Shown: in pieces, positions 47,519 through 57,165 of the stretch
How the letters are laid out: each line of letters begins with the position of its first letter
How positions within the stretch are numbered: position 1 is the first letter of the stretch
From: Halogranum rubrum
GTDB lineage: Archaea > Halobacteriota > Halobacteria > Halobacteriales > Haloferacaceae
Length of the DNA: 64,000 nucleotides
Direction of reading: 5' to 3'
Assembly: GCF_900114455.1 (NCBI RefSeq)
Contig: NZ_FOTC01000003.1
Span: 246,124-310,123 of the forward strand
Position numbers and translations under genes: made by a program
The notes under the pieces: generated by a model
The model's input: the letters and a program-made list of their open reading frames with translations, nothing else
Databases searched by the model: none
What the model was told of the DNA's origin: nothing

Positions 47519-47923
47519 CTAGCCGAGACGGAACTGCGGTTCGTCGCTCTCCTCGTCTAAGTCTTCGAGGAAGATGACCTCCTCTTCGTCGTCGAGTTGC
47601 TCGCGGAGGTGGGTGACGTAGCGTTTGTACTCTTCTAACTGCTCGCGGAGGTGGTCGGCTTCGAGTTCGAGGCGCTCGTGTTCGCGGACGAAACTCTTCG
47701 GCACCTCTATCTTCGGCGGGAAACTCGGTTCGTCGCCGTCGTCGAGTCCGTCGAGTTCGTGCTCGGGGACGATTCGTACTTGGCCGTCGTGGGCAACGAG
47801 TGTGTCGACGTAGTCACGAAAGACCGCAGACAGCGAGATGTCGCGTTCTTCGGCAATCTCCCGAAGGGTCTCGAAGGCGTCCTCGTTGACCCGAAACGAG
47901 ATGGTCTTGTTTTTGTTGCCCAT
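47519..47923 (-). CDS. Ribbon-helix-helix DNA-binding protein with coiled coil
   Basis: The 134-residue protein begins MGNKNKTISFRVNEDAFETLREIAEERDISLSAVFRDYVDTLV, a CopG/Arc-type ribbon (KTISFRV) followed by two helices. After a linker, a coiled coil (about 80-115, EHERLELEADHLREQLEEYKRY) leads to an acidic tail. This suggests a dimeric DNA-binding regulator with an added oligomerisation domain. The ATG at 47923 is chosen over the upstream frame; an AT-rich element near 47951 lies about 28 bases upstream. Confidence 0.75.
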   Translation of the reverse strand: MGNKNKTISFRVNEDAFETLREIAEERDISLSAVFRDYVDTLVAHDGQVRIVPEHELDGLDDGDEPSFPPKIEVPKSFVREHERLELEADHLREQLEEYKRYVTHLREQLDDEEEVIFLEDLDEESDEPQFRLG

Positions 47924-48074
47924 CGTTGTGCTCACTCGACCAGCCAACCACTTAATCGTTTGTCAGACGAGTCCGAGAAGCCGATTCGCCCTCGAAATCC
48001 GGAGACACTGATAAATCCTCCCGCACCTGGTGGGGGTCGTATTTTGTGAGTCATTCACAACCGTGTTCACAGAC

Positions 48075-49535
48075 ATGGCGACCGAGTCCCAAAACTCACA
48101 GGAGCGCGTCTGGACCGTCGAGGCGGACCCGGCGACGCAAGACATCGACGACATCGAACTGCACGAGTACGACCGGAGCGCAGTGGCGAAGTTTCTGTTC
48201 GCCTTCGCACTCGGCGGCTTCTTCTTTCTCCTCCCGATTCCGTGGCAGGGCGAGGTGACCGTCCCGTTCGACGTCGCCGTCGACGCCATCGTCGCGGCGT
48301 TTCCGAACGCCGTCGGCGTGTACGTCTTCGGCATCATCGTCGCCGGCGGACTGCTGACGACGCTCGCCGAACTGGACCGCCGTGGAGTCCTCTCGCTCGG
48401 TGTCGACCTCTCGGCCTTCGAGAGTTCGACCGTGTTCTGGCTCCTTCGGGTTGCAGGCGCAGTCGTCGCCCCAGTCATGTTCTTCCACCTCGAATCGATA
48501 GGCGGCTACGACATCGGGTGGCTCTGGGCACCGGGCATCGGCGAGTTCATGTGGAGCACGCTCATCTACAGCGTCGGCGTCATCATCCCGCTCGGCGCGG
48601 TGTTCGTCACGATATTCGTCGAACTCGGCGGGTTGGAGTTCGTCGGGACGCTCACCCGTCCGCTCATGCGACCACTGTTCGGCCTCCCCGGACGGGCCGC
48701 CCTCGACAGCGTCGCCTCGTGGGTCGGGTCCTATAGCGTCGGTCTCTACGTCACCCGCAACGTGTTCGAGCGCGGTGGCTACCACAAGCGCGACGTGTTC
48801 ACCATCGCGACCTGTTTCTCCACCGTCAGCATCGGGTTCGTCGGCGTCGTCGCCGCGACGGTCGGCATGCTCGATATCTTCCCGGTCATCTTCCTCGCGT
48901 ACTTCGTCTCCGTCGTCGTCTGTGGTGTCATCCTCGTCCGAGTGCCGCCGATTAGTCGGATGCCCGAGGAGTATATCGCCGAACCTGACCCCGAGATACC
49001 GTTCTCGGGGAGTCCCGTCGACTACCTCCGCTTCGCACTCAGCGAAGCCGCAGCACAGGCCCAGGAGGGGGACAGCTTCCGCTCGGCGGCCACGCGCGGT
49101 TTCGTCGACGGTCTCAGGCTGACGAGTCTCGTCCTCGGGACGATTCTGGCGGTCGGTCTCGCCGCCGTCCTCGTCTCCGCGTACACGCCCACCTTCGATA
49201 TCCTCGGCGCACCGCTCGTCCCGGTCATCGACGCACTCGGCATCCCGAACCCCGAAACCGTCGCTCCGGCCACTATCGTCGGCATCACCGAGATGTACGT
49301 CCCCGTCCTCCTCGTCGACGGGGCCGAACCGATGGCGCGCTTCTTCGTCGCGGTTCTCGCCATCTCGCAACTCATCTTCTTCTCCAGCGTCGGCCCGATG
49401 ACGATGGACATGTTCCGCGACGTCCCCATTCGGTTCCGTGACCTCGTCGCGCTGTTCGCCCTCCGGACGGCGATTCTCGTGCCGCTCGTCGCCGCAATGA
49501 CGCATCTGGTCGCCGCACTCGGGCTGCTCGGCTAG
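48075..49535 (+). CDS. YjiH-family (nucleoside-recognition/Gate) membrane protein, putative histidine-locus permease
   Basis: The 486-residue protein has about ten hydrophobic segments; the central FGLPGRAALDSVASWVGSYSVGLYVT near 215 and the paired DVFTIATCFSTVSIGFVGVVAATVG near 250 match the YjiH/Gate family. The N-terminal 40 residues are polar. Gate-domain proteins are transporters or pumps of unclear specificity. Its place immediately before the hut regulator and hut enzymes suggests uptake of histidine or urocanate. The ATG at 48075 is preceded by a GTATTTTG element about 30 bases upstream. Confidence 0.78.
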   Translation: MATESQNSQERVWTVEADPATQDIDDIELHEYDRSAVAKFLFAFALGGFFFLLPIPWQGEVTVPFDVAVDAIVAAFPNAVGVYVFGIIVAGGLLTTLAELDRRGVLSLGVDLSAFESSTVFWLLRVAGAVVAPVMFFHLESIGGYDIGWLWAPGIGEFMWSTLIYSVGVIIPLGAVFVTIFVELGGLEFVGTLTRPLMRPLFGLPGRAALDSVASWVGSYSVGLYVTRNVFERGGYHKRDVFTIATCFSTVSIGFVGVVAATVGMLDIFPVIFLAYFVSVVVCGVILVRVPPISRMPEEYIAEPDPEIPFSGSPVDYLRFALSEAAAQAQEGDSFRSAATRGFVDGLRLTSLVLGTILAVGLAAVLVSAYTPTFDILGAPLVPVIDALGIPNPETVAPATIVGITEMYVPVLLVDGAEPMARFFVAVLAISQLIFFSSVGPMTMDMFRDVPIRFRDLVALFALRTAILVPLVAAMTHLVAALGLLG

Positions 49536-49548
49536 GTAGCTAGGTAGC

Positions 49549-50208
49549 TCAGAGATAGTCGACCAGCGCGTCGAGAATCTTGTTCTCCGCCCGTCTGAGG
49601 TGTTCTTCGGCCGTCCGCCGTTCGACGCCGACCGACGTGGCAATCTCCTCGGTCGTCGTTCGCCGCGGAATCTCGTAGTAGCCCGCGTCGAAGGCAGTCT
49701 TGAGCACCTCGCGCTGCCGCTCGGTCAGCGTCGGTAAGGCGTCGTCGAGCGAGAGCAGCGGCGCGTCCTGCCGAACCGACGATATCTCGCGCTTGGAGTC
49801 GACGCCGACGCGGTAGCCGTCCTCGACGAGGTCACGGTAACACGCCGAGAGCGCCGCGGGGTCGAGCGCGAGGACGCGACAGAGTTTCGCCCCCCGGGCG
49901 TACCGAAGCGGCGGCAAGAGGAGACAGCCGTGTCGGGCCAAATACCTCTCCACGTGTGAGGGGTCGTGTGACTGGAGGCAGTCGGCCGTGACGAGCACGA
50001 GTTCCTCCGCCGTCTCCAGTCGGTCTTGCACGCCGACCAGTTCCTCGACGCGTTCGACGACCGTCGCCGCGGCGTCTCGGTCGCCGCCGCTCGTGACGTG
50101 CAGCAGGTCGCAGTGGTCGTTACACCAGAGTTCGATTCGGGCGTCCGAGTCGGCCGTCGCGGCCGCGTAGGACCCGGCGTCGGGGATACGGAACGTCGCC
50201 TCGTACAT
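49549..50208 (-). CDS. HTH-10 (Bat-type) transcriptional regulator
   Basis: The 219-residue protein has a sensor-like N-terminal part (about 1-150) and a C-terminal HTH-10 domain: LPTLTERQREVLKTAFDAGYYEIPRRTTTEEIATSVG at about 160-197. The ATG at 50208 is leaderless: the TATA element at 50231-50238 is 27 bases before it. It is divergent from hutU, and the shared promoter points to control of the hut genes, probably by histidine or urocanate. The ligand is inference. Confidence 0.85.
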   Translation of the reverse strand: MYEATFRIPDAGSYAAATADSDARIELWCNDHCDLLHVTSGGDRDAAATVVERVEELVGVQDRLETAEELVLVTADCLQSHDPSHVERYLARHGCLLLPPLRYARGAKLCRVLALDPAALSACYRDLVEDGYRVGVDSKREISSVRQDAPLLSLDDALPTLTERQREVLKTAFDAGYYEIPRRTTTEEIATSVGVERRTAEEHLRRAENKILDALVDYL

Positions 50209-50228
50209 CGAACACAGATTCCGCGCCC

Positions 50229-50240
50229 ACATATAAATAC
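50229..50240. promoter_or_regulatory. Shared TATA element of hut regulator and hutU
   Basis: ATATAAATAC here reads GTATTTATAT on the other strand, so the same bases can serve both directions. For the regulator the distance to the ATG is 27 (leaderless). For hutU the expected start site near 50262 leaves a 35-base leader. One regulator dimer could thus control both genes. Confidence 0.55.
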
Positions 50241-50296
50241 ACCACCATAGGCGGGGTTCACCGTCTTTGGGTATCCGTCACACTCTGTAGGTAGAG

Positions 50297-52036
50297 ATGA
50301 GCGAGCAACACACCTCCACGACGGACAGATTCGGAACGCCTAGCCCCGAGTGGCGGCGGTATCAGGGCGCACCGACCGGCACCGACATCGAGTGCAAGGG
50401 GTGGCGGCAGGAAGCGGCGCTCAGGATGCTGAACAACAACCTCGACCCCGACGTCGCCGAGGACCCGGAGAACCTCGTCGTCTACGGCGGCACCGGTCGC
50501 GCGGCCCGCTCGTGGGACGCTTACGACGCCATCCTCGGTGAACTCCGTGAGTTGGACGACGACGAGACCCTCTTGGTCCAGTCGGGGAAACCGGTCGGTC
50601 GGTTCACGACCCACGAACGCGCCCCGCGCGTGCTCATCGCCAACTCCAATCTCGTCGGCAAGTGGGACAACTGGGAGCACTTCCACGAACTCGAAGCCGA
50701 GGGCAAGATCATGTACGGCCAGATGACCGCGGGGTCGTGGGCCTACATCGGCACGCAAGGAATCCTGCAGGGAACCTACGAGACGCTCGCCGAGGCGGGT
50801 CGACAGCAGTTCCCGGACAACGACGGACTCCGCGGCACGATCACCGTCACCGGCGGCCTCGGCGGGATGGGCGGCGCACAACCGCTCGCAGTGACGATGA
50901 ACCACGGCGTGTGCATCGCCGCCGAAGTCAACGAGCATCGCATCGACCGGCGCATCGAGACGCGCTACTGCATGGAACGGACGGACGACTTGGACGAGGC
51001 CATCGAGAAAGCCCGTGAGGCGGCCGAGAAGGGCGAACCGTACTCCATCGCGGTCCACGCGAACGCCGCCGACGTGCTCGAAGGGATGCTCGAACGCGAC
51101 TTCGTCCCCAACTTCCTGACGGACCAGACAAGCGCCCACGACGAACTGGAAGGCTACTACCCATCGGGCTACACCGTCGAAGAGGCAGACCGACTCCGCG
51201 AAGACGACCCCGACCGATACGTCGAGGAGAGCCTCGACACGATGCAGCGGCACGTGCAGGCGATGCTCGACTTGCAAGAGCGCGGTGCTGTGACCTTCGA
51301 GTACGGCAACAACATCCGCGGGCAGGTGCAGGAGCACAGAGAGATGACGAATGCGTTCGACTTCCCCGGATTCGTCCCGGCGTACATTCGCCCGCTGTTC
51401 TGCCGCGGAAAGGGACCGTTCCGTTGGGTCGCTCTCTCGGGCGACCCCGCGGACATTCACCGCACCGACGAGGCGGTCAGAGAACTGTTCCCCGAGAAGG
51501 AGCATCTCGGGCGCTGGATAGACCTCGCGCACGAACAGGTCGAGTTCCAAGGTCTCCCGAGTCGCGTCTGCTGGCTGGGCTACTCGACGGACGAAGAGGG
51601 AATCACCGAACGTGCGAAGTTCGCACTCCGCATCAACGAACTCGTCCGTGACGGCGAGATTAGCGCACCGGTGGTCGTCACCCGCGACCACCTCGACGCG
51701 GGGAGCGTCGCCAGCCCCCACCGCGAGACGGAGGCCATGAAAGACGGCACCGACGCCGTCGCCGACTGGCCCATCCTCAACGCACTCCTGAACTGCGCGG
51801 CGGGCGCGGACATCGTCTCTGTCCACGACGGCGGCGGCGTCGGCATCGGCAACTCGCTGCACACGAACAACCACGTCGTCCTCGACGGCTCCGACCTCGC
51901 CGCCGAGAAGGCCCGACGCGTCTTCACCACCGACCCCGGGATGGGCGTGATTCGTCACGCAGACGCCGGCTACGAGGAGGCACTGGACGAAGCCGAGCAG
52001 TCGAACGTCGCCGTTCCGATGCGGGACCACGAATGA
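50297..52036 (+). CDS. hutU: Urocanate hydratase (urocanase)
   Basis: The 579-residue enzyme converts urocanate to imidazolonepropionate, the second step of histidine degradation, with bound NAD. Motifs: [18 protein letters not shown] near 20, [13 protein letters not shown] near 65, [18 protein letters not shown] near 185 (NAD site) and [17 protein letters not shown] near 375 with the active-site Cys. Length is normal. The stop overlaps the hutG start in ATGA, so translation is coupled. Confidence 0.96.
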   Translation: MSEQHTSTTDRFGTPSPEWRRYQGAPTGTDIECKGWRQEAALRMLNNNLDPDVAEDPENLVVYGGTGRAARSWDAYDAILGELRELDDDETLLVQSGKPVGRFTTHERAPRVLIANSNLVGKWDNWEHFHELEAEGKIMYGQMTAGSWAYIGTQGILQGTYETLAEAGRQQFPDNDGLRGTITVTGGLGGMGGAQPLAVTMNHGVCIAAEVNEHRIDRRIETRYCMERTDDLDEAIEKAREAAEKGEPYSIAVHANAADVLEGMLERDFVPNFLTDQTSAHDELEGYYPSGYTVEEADRLREDDPDRYVEESLDTMQRHVQAMLDLQERGAVTFEYGNNIRGQVQEHREMTNAFDFPGFVPAYIRPLFCRGKGPFRWVALSGDPADIHRTDEAVRELFPEKEHLGRWIDLAHEQVEFQGLPSRVCWLGYSTDEEGITERAKFALRINELVRDGEISAPVVVTRDHLDAGSVASPHRETEAMKDGTDAVADWPILNALLNCAAGADIVSVHDGGGVGIGNSLHTNNHVVLDGSDLAAEKARRVFTTDPGMGVIRHADAGYEEALDEAEQSNVAVPMRDHE

Positions 52037-53010
52037 CCGAGTTCACGCACACGTTCGAGTGGCACGGTACCTCCTCGGACCCGAACGACGAACAGTTCGG
52101 TCACGTCGTTCGAGAGACCACTATCGACGACGTCGCCGACGGCGACGAGTCCACCGTCGTCCTCGTCGGCGAACCGGTCGACCGGGCGGTCATCGGTCGC
52201 CGCGGTGCGAAAGCGGGACCGTCGGCGCTCCGGGAAGCCCTCGCGGGCGTCAAGACCAACCACTTCGAGACGGGTGCCGTCGGTCGTGACTCGACCGTCG
52301 CCGACCTCGGCGACGTGGCCGACCTCGTCCGTCTCGACGACCGCTCGGCGAACGCGACGGTCGGCGGCATCCAGAATCTCGTCCGGCAGGCGACCGACCG
52401 AGTCCACGCACTCGACGCACTCCCGGTCTTCCTCGGCGGCGACAACTCCTTGACCTACCCGAACGTCGCACCACTTCTCGACGAGGGTAGCGTCGGCGTC
52501 GTCAACCTCGACGCCCACCTCGACGTCCGAGAGGTGCGAGACGACGCGACGAGCGGAACCCCGTACCGGCAACTGTTCGAGGCCGGACTCGACGGCTACG
52601 CCTGTCTCGGCGCGCGGCACTTCGAGACGTCGACGCCCTACGCCGAGTACGTCGAAGAGCAGGGCGGCGAAATCGTCACTGCCGACGAGGTCGGTTCAGA
52701 CCCACTCGCCGCCGCAGACCGCGCACTCGACGCCCTCGGCGACGTCGAGCACGTCTACGTCAGCGTCGACTTGGACGTCCTCGACGCCTCGGCCGCTCCG
52801 GGCGTGTCGGCACCGACGCCTGGCGGTCTCACCACTCGTGAACTGTTCTCCATCCTCAGACGACTCGCCAGCGACGACCGAATCGCCGGCTTCGAAGTCG
52901 TCGAGTGCGCACCACCGCTCGACAGAGAGGGGATGACGACGGCGGCCGGTGCCCGTGCCGTGGCCCACTTCCTAAGTGGATACGCGGCGAACGGAGGGCA
53001 TCATGAGTGA
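52033..53010 (+). CDS. hutG: Formimidoylglutamase (arginase/ureohydrolase family)
   Basis: The 325-residue enzyme splits N-formimidoyl-glutamate to glutamate and formamide. The binuclear manganese ligands are all seen: LGGDNSL near 136, [10 protein letters not shown] near 158 (DAHxD) and [23 protein letters not shown] near 240 (DxDxxD). It sits in the hut operon and overlaps its neighbours at both ends, which supports the formimidoylglutamase assignment over arginase or agmatinase. Confidence 0.93.
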   Translation: MTEFTHTFEWHGTSSDPNDEQFGHVVRETTIDDVADGDESTVVLVGEPVDRAVIGRRGAKAGPSALREALAGVKTNHFETGAVGRDSTVADLGDVADLVRLDDRSANATVGGIQNLVRQATDRVHALDALPVFLGGDNSLTYPNVAPLLDEGSVGVVNLDAHLDVREVRDDATSGTPYRQLFEAGLDGYACLGARHFETSTPYAEYVEEQGGEIVTADEVGSDPLAAADRALDALGDVEHVYVSVDLDVLDASAAPGVSAPTPGGLTTRELFSILRRLASDDRIAGFEVVECAPPLDREGMTTAAGARAVAHFLSGYAANGGHHE

Positions 53011-54226
53011 ACTCACCGCCGTCGTCCACGACGCCGCAGAGGTGGTCGTTGGCGAGGGAGAGGCCCCCCTCTACTGCCTCGAAGACGCCGCCGTCGCCGT
53101 CGAAGACGGCCACGTCGTCGCCGTCGGTCCGAGTGACGAAATCGTCCGCGAGTACCCAGCCGAAAACGCGCGCCACACTGTCGACGCGACGGGCCGGAGC
53201 GTGATTCCGGGGTTCGTCGACTCGCACACCCACGCCTGCTTCGCGGGCGACCGTTCCGACGAGTTCGAGGCCAAGTTGCGCGGCAAGACGTATCAGGAGA
53301 TTATGGCCGAAGGGGGCGGCATCCTCCGGACCGTTCGTGCGACTCGCGAGGCGAGCGACGACGAACTCCTCCAGAACCTCCTCTCGCATCTCGACACGAT
53401 GCTCTCGCACGGTAGTACGACCGTCGAGGTCAAGTCGGGCTACGGCCTCGACACCGACACCGAACTCCGAATGTTGGACGCAATTCGGCGCGCCGACGAG
53501 CAGCATCCCGTCGACGTCGTCGCGACGTTCATGGGCGCACACGCCGTCCCCGACGGTCGAGACACCGACGACTACGTCGAGGAAGTCGTCTCCGAGCAAC
53601 TCCCTGCAGTGGAAACACAGGGGGTCGCCGAGTTCTGTGACGTCTTCTGCGAGGAGGGTGTCTTCTCCGTCGAGCAGTCCCGGCGGGTCCTCGAAGCGGG
53701 CGTCGAACACGGTCTGACGCCGAAGGTCCACGCCGAGGAGTTCGTCCACATCGGCGGTGCACGACTGGCCGCCGACCTCGACGCGGCGAGTGCAGACCAC
53801 CTCTTGCAGGCCAACGACAGCGACGTCGACACGCTAACCGAGTCGGACGTGACCCCAGTCTTCCTGCCGGGAACGGCCTTCTCGCTCGGCGAGGCGTACG
53901 CCGACGCGCGGTCGTTCGTCGATGCAGGAGGCCAAATAGCCGTCGCGACGGATTTCAACCCGAACTGCTACTCACAGAGCATGCCCTTTGCCGTCGCGCT
54001 GGCCTGTGTCGGGATGAAACTGACTCCTGCAGAGGCGCTCGTCGCCGGAACTGAAGGCGGAGCGCGCGCACTAAATCGAACGGGTGGGCTGGGGACGCTC
54101 CGCGAGGGCGCACCCGCGGACCTCGTCGTCCTCGATGCACCCTCGTACCGACACATCCCGTACAACTTCGGCGTCAACCCCGTGTCGGCCGTGCTCAAAG
54201 AGGGTGAGGTAGTCCATGCAGAGTGA
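53003..54226 (+). CDS. hutI: Imidazolonepropionase
   Basis: The 407-residue amidohydrolase opens imidazolonepropionate to formimidoylglutamate. Metal-site motifs: [15 protein letters not shown] near 75, [13 protein letters not shown] near 145, [11 protein letters not shown] near 175, [15 protein letters not shown] near 242 and [15 protein letters not shown] near 315. The ATG at 53003 lies 8 bases inside hutG; an upstream in-frame codon at 52976 is unlikely. Confidence 0.95.
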   Translation: MSELTAVVHDAAEVVVGEGEAPLYCLEDAAVAVEDGHVVAVGPSDEIVREYPAENARHTVDATGRSVIPGFVDSHTHACFAGDRSDEFEAKLRGKTYQEIMAEGGGILRTVRATREASDDELLQNLLSHLDTMLSHGSTTVEVKSGYGLDTDTELRMLDAIRRADEQHPVDVVATFMGAHAVPDGRDTDDYVEEVVSEQLPAVETQGVAEFCDVFCEEGVFSVEQSRRVLEAGVEHGLTPKVHAEEFVHIGGARLAADLDAASADHLLQANDSDVDTLTESDVTPVFLPGTAFSLGEAYADARSFVDAGGQIAVATDFNPNCYSQSMPFAVALACVGMKLTPAEALVAGTEGGARALNRTGGLGTLREGAPADLVVLDAPSYRHIPYNFGVNPVSAVLKEGEVVHAE

Positions 54227-55808
54227 GACGGTCGTCCTCGACGGCGACTCGCTTACCGTCGAAGACGTCGTGGCCGTCGCCCGCGACGGTGCGACGGTCG
54301 AACTCGCCGCCGACGCCCGCGAGGCCATCCGTACCTCCCGCGAGCGAATCGAAGACATCGTCGAGAGCGGCGACCCCGTCTACGGCGTCAACACCGGGTT
54401 CGGCGAACTCGTCGACACCCAGATTCCGCGTGAGAAGGTCGACCAGTTGCAGACGAACCTCGTTCGAAGTCACGCCGCCGGTGCGGATAGAGAGCTTCGT
54501 CGGGAAGAGGTCCGTTCGATGCTCGTGACCCGAATCAACGCACTCGCGAAGGGCTACTCGGGTATCCGCGAAGTCGTCGTCGACCACCTCGTCGCGATGC
54601 TGAACGAAGGCGTTCACCCCGTCGTGAAGTCTCGTGGGAGCCTCGGCGCGAGCGGTGACCTCGCGCCGCTTGCGCACATGTCACTCGTGCTCTTGGGTGA
54701 AGGAGAAGCCATCGTGGAGGGTGACGGTGGAACGACGAAGCGACTCCCGGGGGACGAAGCACTCGCGGCCGCCGGTCTGGAACCGCTGACGCTCAGAGCG
54801 AAGGAGGGACTCGCGCTCATCAACGGGACGCAGTTGTCCGTCGGACTGGCCGCGATGGTCGTCGTCGACGCCGAGCGCGTCCTCCGTGCGGCCGACGCCG
54901 GTGGCGCACTGACGACGGAGGTGACGATGGGAACAACCGCCTCCTGCGACCCGGCCATCCACGCGGTACGGCCCCACGCCGGCCAACAGGCGACCGCCCG
55001 AAACATCAAGCGACTCTGCAAAGGCTCCGAAATCGTCGAATCGCACCGCAACTGCGACCGGGTGCAGGACGCCTACGCACTCCGCTGCATTCCGCAGGTT
55101 CACGGGGCGGTCCGCGACGCCGTGTCACATCTCCGCGAGGCCGTCGAAGTCGAACTGAACAGCGTCACCGACAACCCGCTGGTCTTTCCCCGCGAGCAGG
55201 TCGACGAACGCGCCAGCGGGACGGCCCTCGGCGCGGTCATCTCGGGCGGGAACTTCCACGGCGAACCGCTCGCGCTCCGTCTCGACTACGCTGTCAACGC
55301 GCTCACCGAACTCGCGGCCATCTCGGAGCGTCGCGTCGACCGGATGGTCAACCCGAACCTCCAAGAACCGCATCTGCCACCCTTCCTGACCGAAGACAGC
55401 GGGTTCCAGTCGGGGTACATGATTCCGCAGTACACCGCCGCGGCGCTCCTCAACGAGTGTCGCTCGGAGGGTCGACCCTCGATGGACAGCACGCCCGTCA
55501 GCGGGGGCCAGGAGGACCACGTCAGCATGAGTGCGACGTCGGCGTTCGCCGCGCGGCGCGTGACGGAACGTGTCCGAACCGTCGTCGCCATCGAACTCCT
55601 CTGTGCGGCACAGGCCGCGGAGTTCGTCGACGAGGAACTGGCACACGCGCCCGGGACGGGAGCGGTCTACGAGAGTGTCCGCGACGTCGTCCCGCCACTC
55701 ACCGACGACCGGCCGCCGCATCCAGACATCGAGGCGGTGGACGCGCTGGTCGACGGGGGCCTATTGGACGAGCGACTCGACTCGGTGTTGAGCGAGTCGC
55801 TGGAGTGA
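54216..55808 (+). CDS. hutH: Histidine ammonia-lyase
   Basis: The 530-residue enzyme removes ammonia from histidine to give urocanate, the first step of the pathway. The MIO prosthetic-group motif is intact: SLGASGDLAPLAHMSL near 145, with Ala-Ser-Gly. The catalytic Tyr in VYGVNTGFG near 50 and QDAYALRCIPQVHG near 285 are present, and HVSMSATSAF lies near 435. It overlaps hutI by 11 bases. The gene order UGIH puts the first enzyme last. Confidence 0.96.
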   Translation: MQSETVVLDGDSLTVEDVVAVARDGATVELAADAREAIRTSRERIEDIVESGDPVYGVNTGFGELVDTQIPREKVDQLQTNLVRSHAAGADRELRREEVRSMLVTRINALAKGYSGIREVVVDHLVAMLNEGVHPVVKSRGSLGASGDLAPLAHMSLVLLGEGEAIVEGDGGTTKRLPGDEALAAAGLEPLTLRAKEGLALINGTQLSVGLAAMVVVDAERVLRAADAGGALTTEVTMGTTASCDPAIHAVRPHAGQQATARNIKRLCKGSEIVESHRNCDRVQDAYALRCIPQVHGAVRDAVSHLREAVEVELNSVTDNPLVFPREQVDERASGTALGAVISGGNFHGEPLALRLDYAVNALTELAAISERRVDRMVNPNLQEPHLPPFLTEDSGFQSGYMIPQYTAAALLNECRSEGRPSMDSTPVSGGQEDHVSMSATSAFAARRVTERVRTVVAIELLCAAQAAEFVDEELAHAPGTGAVYESVRDVVPPLTDDRPPHPDIEAVDALVDGGLLDERLDSVLSESLE

Positions 55809-55832
55809 ATAAGTGAAGAACGTGAGTGAGGA

Positions 55833-56042
55833 CTACGCGCCGGATTCGAGGCGGGCGAGATAGACCTCACAACACAGGTCGTCACCGTCGACGCCAGGAA
55901 TCCGGCCGCAGTCGGGACACGGTTCGAGGGTTGGTGAGTCGGTCGAGTCACCCTCGAACTCGTGGTCGACGCCGCCGTCCGCGCACAGTTCGCGGGCGAC
56001 ATCGCGCCACCCGCCGCTCGGGGAGGTGCGGTCACTGGGCAT
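55833..56042 (-). CDS. 69-residue zinc-finger protein (second of an overlapping pair)
   Basis: The protein starts MPSDRTSPSGGWRDVARELC and has CPDC near 42-45 followed by CC near 57-58, a possible zinc knuckle. The ATG at 56042 overlaps the 3' end of the upstream zinc protein by 11 bases, so the two are translationally coupled. The upstream reading frame continues but overlaps that gene. Function unknown. Confidence 0.6.
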   Translation of the reverse strand: MPSDRTSPSGGWRDVARELCADGGVDHEFEGDSTDSPTLEPCPDCGRIPGVDGDDLCCEVYLARLESGA

Positions 56043-56310
56043 CGTCGCCTCCGGTTTCGTCGGTTCCGTCGGCTTCGTCGTCTGTGGCATCTCTGCCGCC
56101 GACGCCGCAACGGAAACATCCGGTTCTGAGTGCTGGGTCGGCGCTCTCGAAGCCACAGTGCTCACAGCGCCAGTAGCGGTGGTCGAACGTGCCGTCGCTG
56201 TCGCGACCGTCGTGCGGTCCGGTGATTCGGCGATTTTTGTCGGCCTGTTGGTCGTTCGGTCTGTCGGTACCTTCTTGTGTGATTCCGCGGGTAACGGAGA
56301 GTGGGCTCAT
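56032..56310 (-). CDS. 92-residue RanBP2-like zinc-finger protein
   Basis: The small protein is polar and Asp-rich, with a core YWRCEHCGFES followed by GCFRCGV: W-x-C-x2-C and, 12 residues later, C-x2-C, a pattern like RanBP2-type zinc fingers or zinc ribbons. Start at ATG 56310. It may lie in the same transcript as rpa3-rpap3, but 240 bases separate it from rpap3. Confidence 0.6.
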   Translation of the reverse strand: MSPLSVTRGITQEGTDRPNDQQADKNRRITGPHDGRDSDGTFDHRYWRCEHCGFESADPALRTGCFRCGVGGRDATDDEADGTDETGGDDAQ

Positions 56311-56550
56311 GTGTTTACCTGGGGCCCGGCGTCTGGGTGCTGCAACACCCGGGCGACTTCGATTCTACGTCGACCCGTGACGCCGGTTTCTGTCGGATTC
56401 TTCGGATTCTGTCGATTCGATAGTCGATACGCGCTGCTCGTGGACGACAAATCGTCGCGAGTCGCGTCGCCGACGTCAGCGTGAGATGCTCACGTCGCCG
56501 TCACGACTCGATACGTGGGCGTGGGTGCATCCGCGCCCGGAGTGGCCGTC

Positions 56551-57165
56551 TTACGGCTCTGGCTCCGGCGCGTCGGATGCGAGTTCGTCGGTGGTCTCGG
56601 TGTCGAGGCTTTCGAGCGCCCCGATGGCAGCCTGCTTGTAGGCGTCGGTGGGAAGGTCGTACTGCTCTTTGGCCATGCGAGCGTACTCGTTACCTTCGTC
56701 GTCGAACGAGTCGATGCGTTCGAGCGTCCGCTGGGCCGTCTCGACGACCCATCGGTCGCGCGTCGCGGCGTTCACTTCGGTGATGGACTCGGGTCGGACG
56801 GAGACGTTGATGGAACCGTCGTCCGTCTCGAACGTCCGTGGCTTGCCGACGATGGCGACGTACGAGGGGGCGTCGAGTTCACGCAGCGCGCTCGCGGCCT
56901 CTGGCTGGTACTGACCCGCGTAGACGAAGAACGTCCCCGTCGGGTCGACGATGCGGCCGCGCCAGTACTCGGAGTCCTCGCCGACGTCTTCCTTCTCGGT
57001 CAGCGTTCCGACGACGAAGACGCGGTTCGCGCGCTCCCCGGTTGGGAGCAAGAGGTAGACCGGCGCACGCTCGTCGTCGGACTCTTTGAACGTGTATCCG
57101 GCGTCGTTGAACTCTTCGGCGAACACGCGTCGGGCGACTTCTCGGGAAGGGACTGATTGACTCAT
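56551..57165 (-). CDS. rpap3: RPA-associated protein (Rpap3, COG3390 type)
   Basis: The 204-residue protein has an OB-fold-like core (about 25-130: YLLLPTGERANRVFVVGTL and SYVAIVGKPRTFETDDGS) and a helical C-terminus that ends in an acidic Pro/Glu tail. The rpa3-rpap3 gene pair is known from Haloferax, where both products are involved in single-strand DNA binding. The ATG at 57165 directly follows the rpa3 stop, with no gap. Confidence 0.85.
   Translation of the reverse strand: MSQSVPSREVARRVFAEEFNDAGYTFKESDDERAPVYLLLPTGERANRVFVVGTLTEKEDVGEDSEYWRGRIVDPTGTFFVYAGQYQPEAASALRELDAPSYVAIVGKPRTFETDDGSINVSVRPESITEVNAATRDRWVVETAQRTLERIDSFDDEGNEYARMAKEQYDLPTDAYKQAAIGALESLDTETTDELASDAPEPEP

Noticed and set aside
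49533-49549. Tandem TAGGTAGC repeat at the end of the YjiH gene
   Set aside because: Only two 8-bp units that include the stop codon; too short to read as a functional element.
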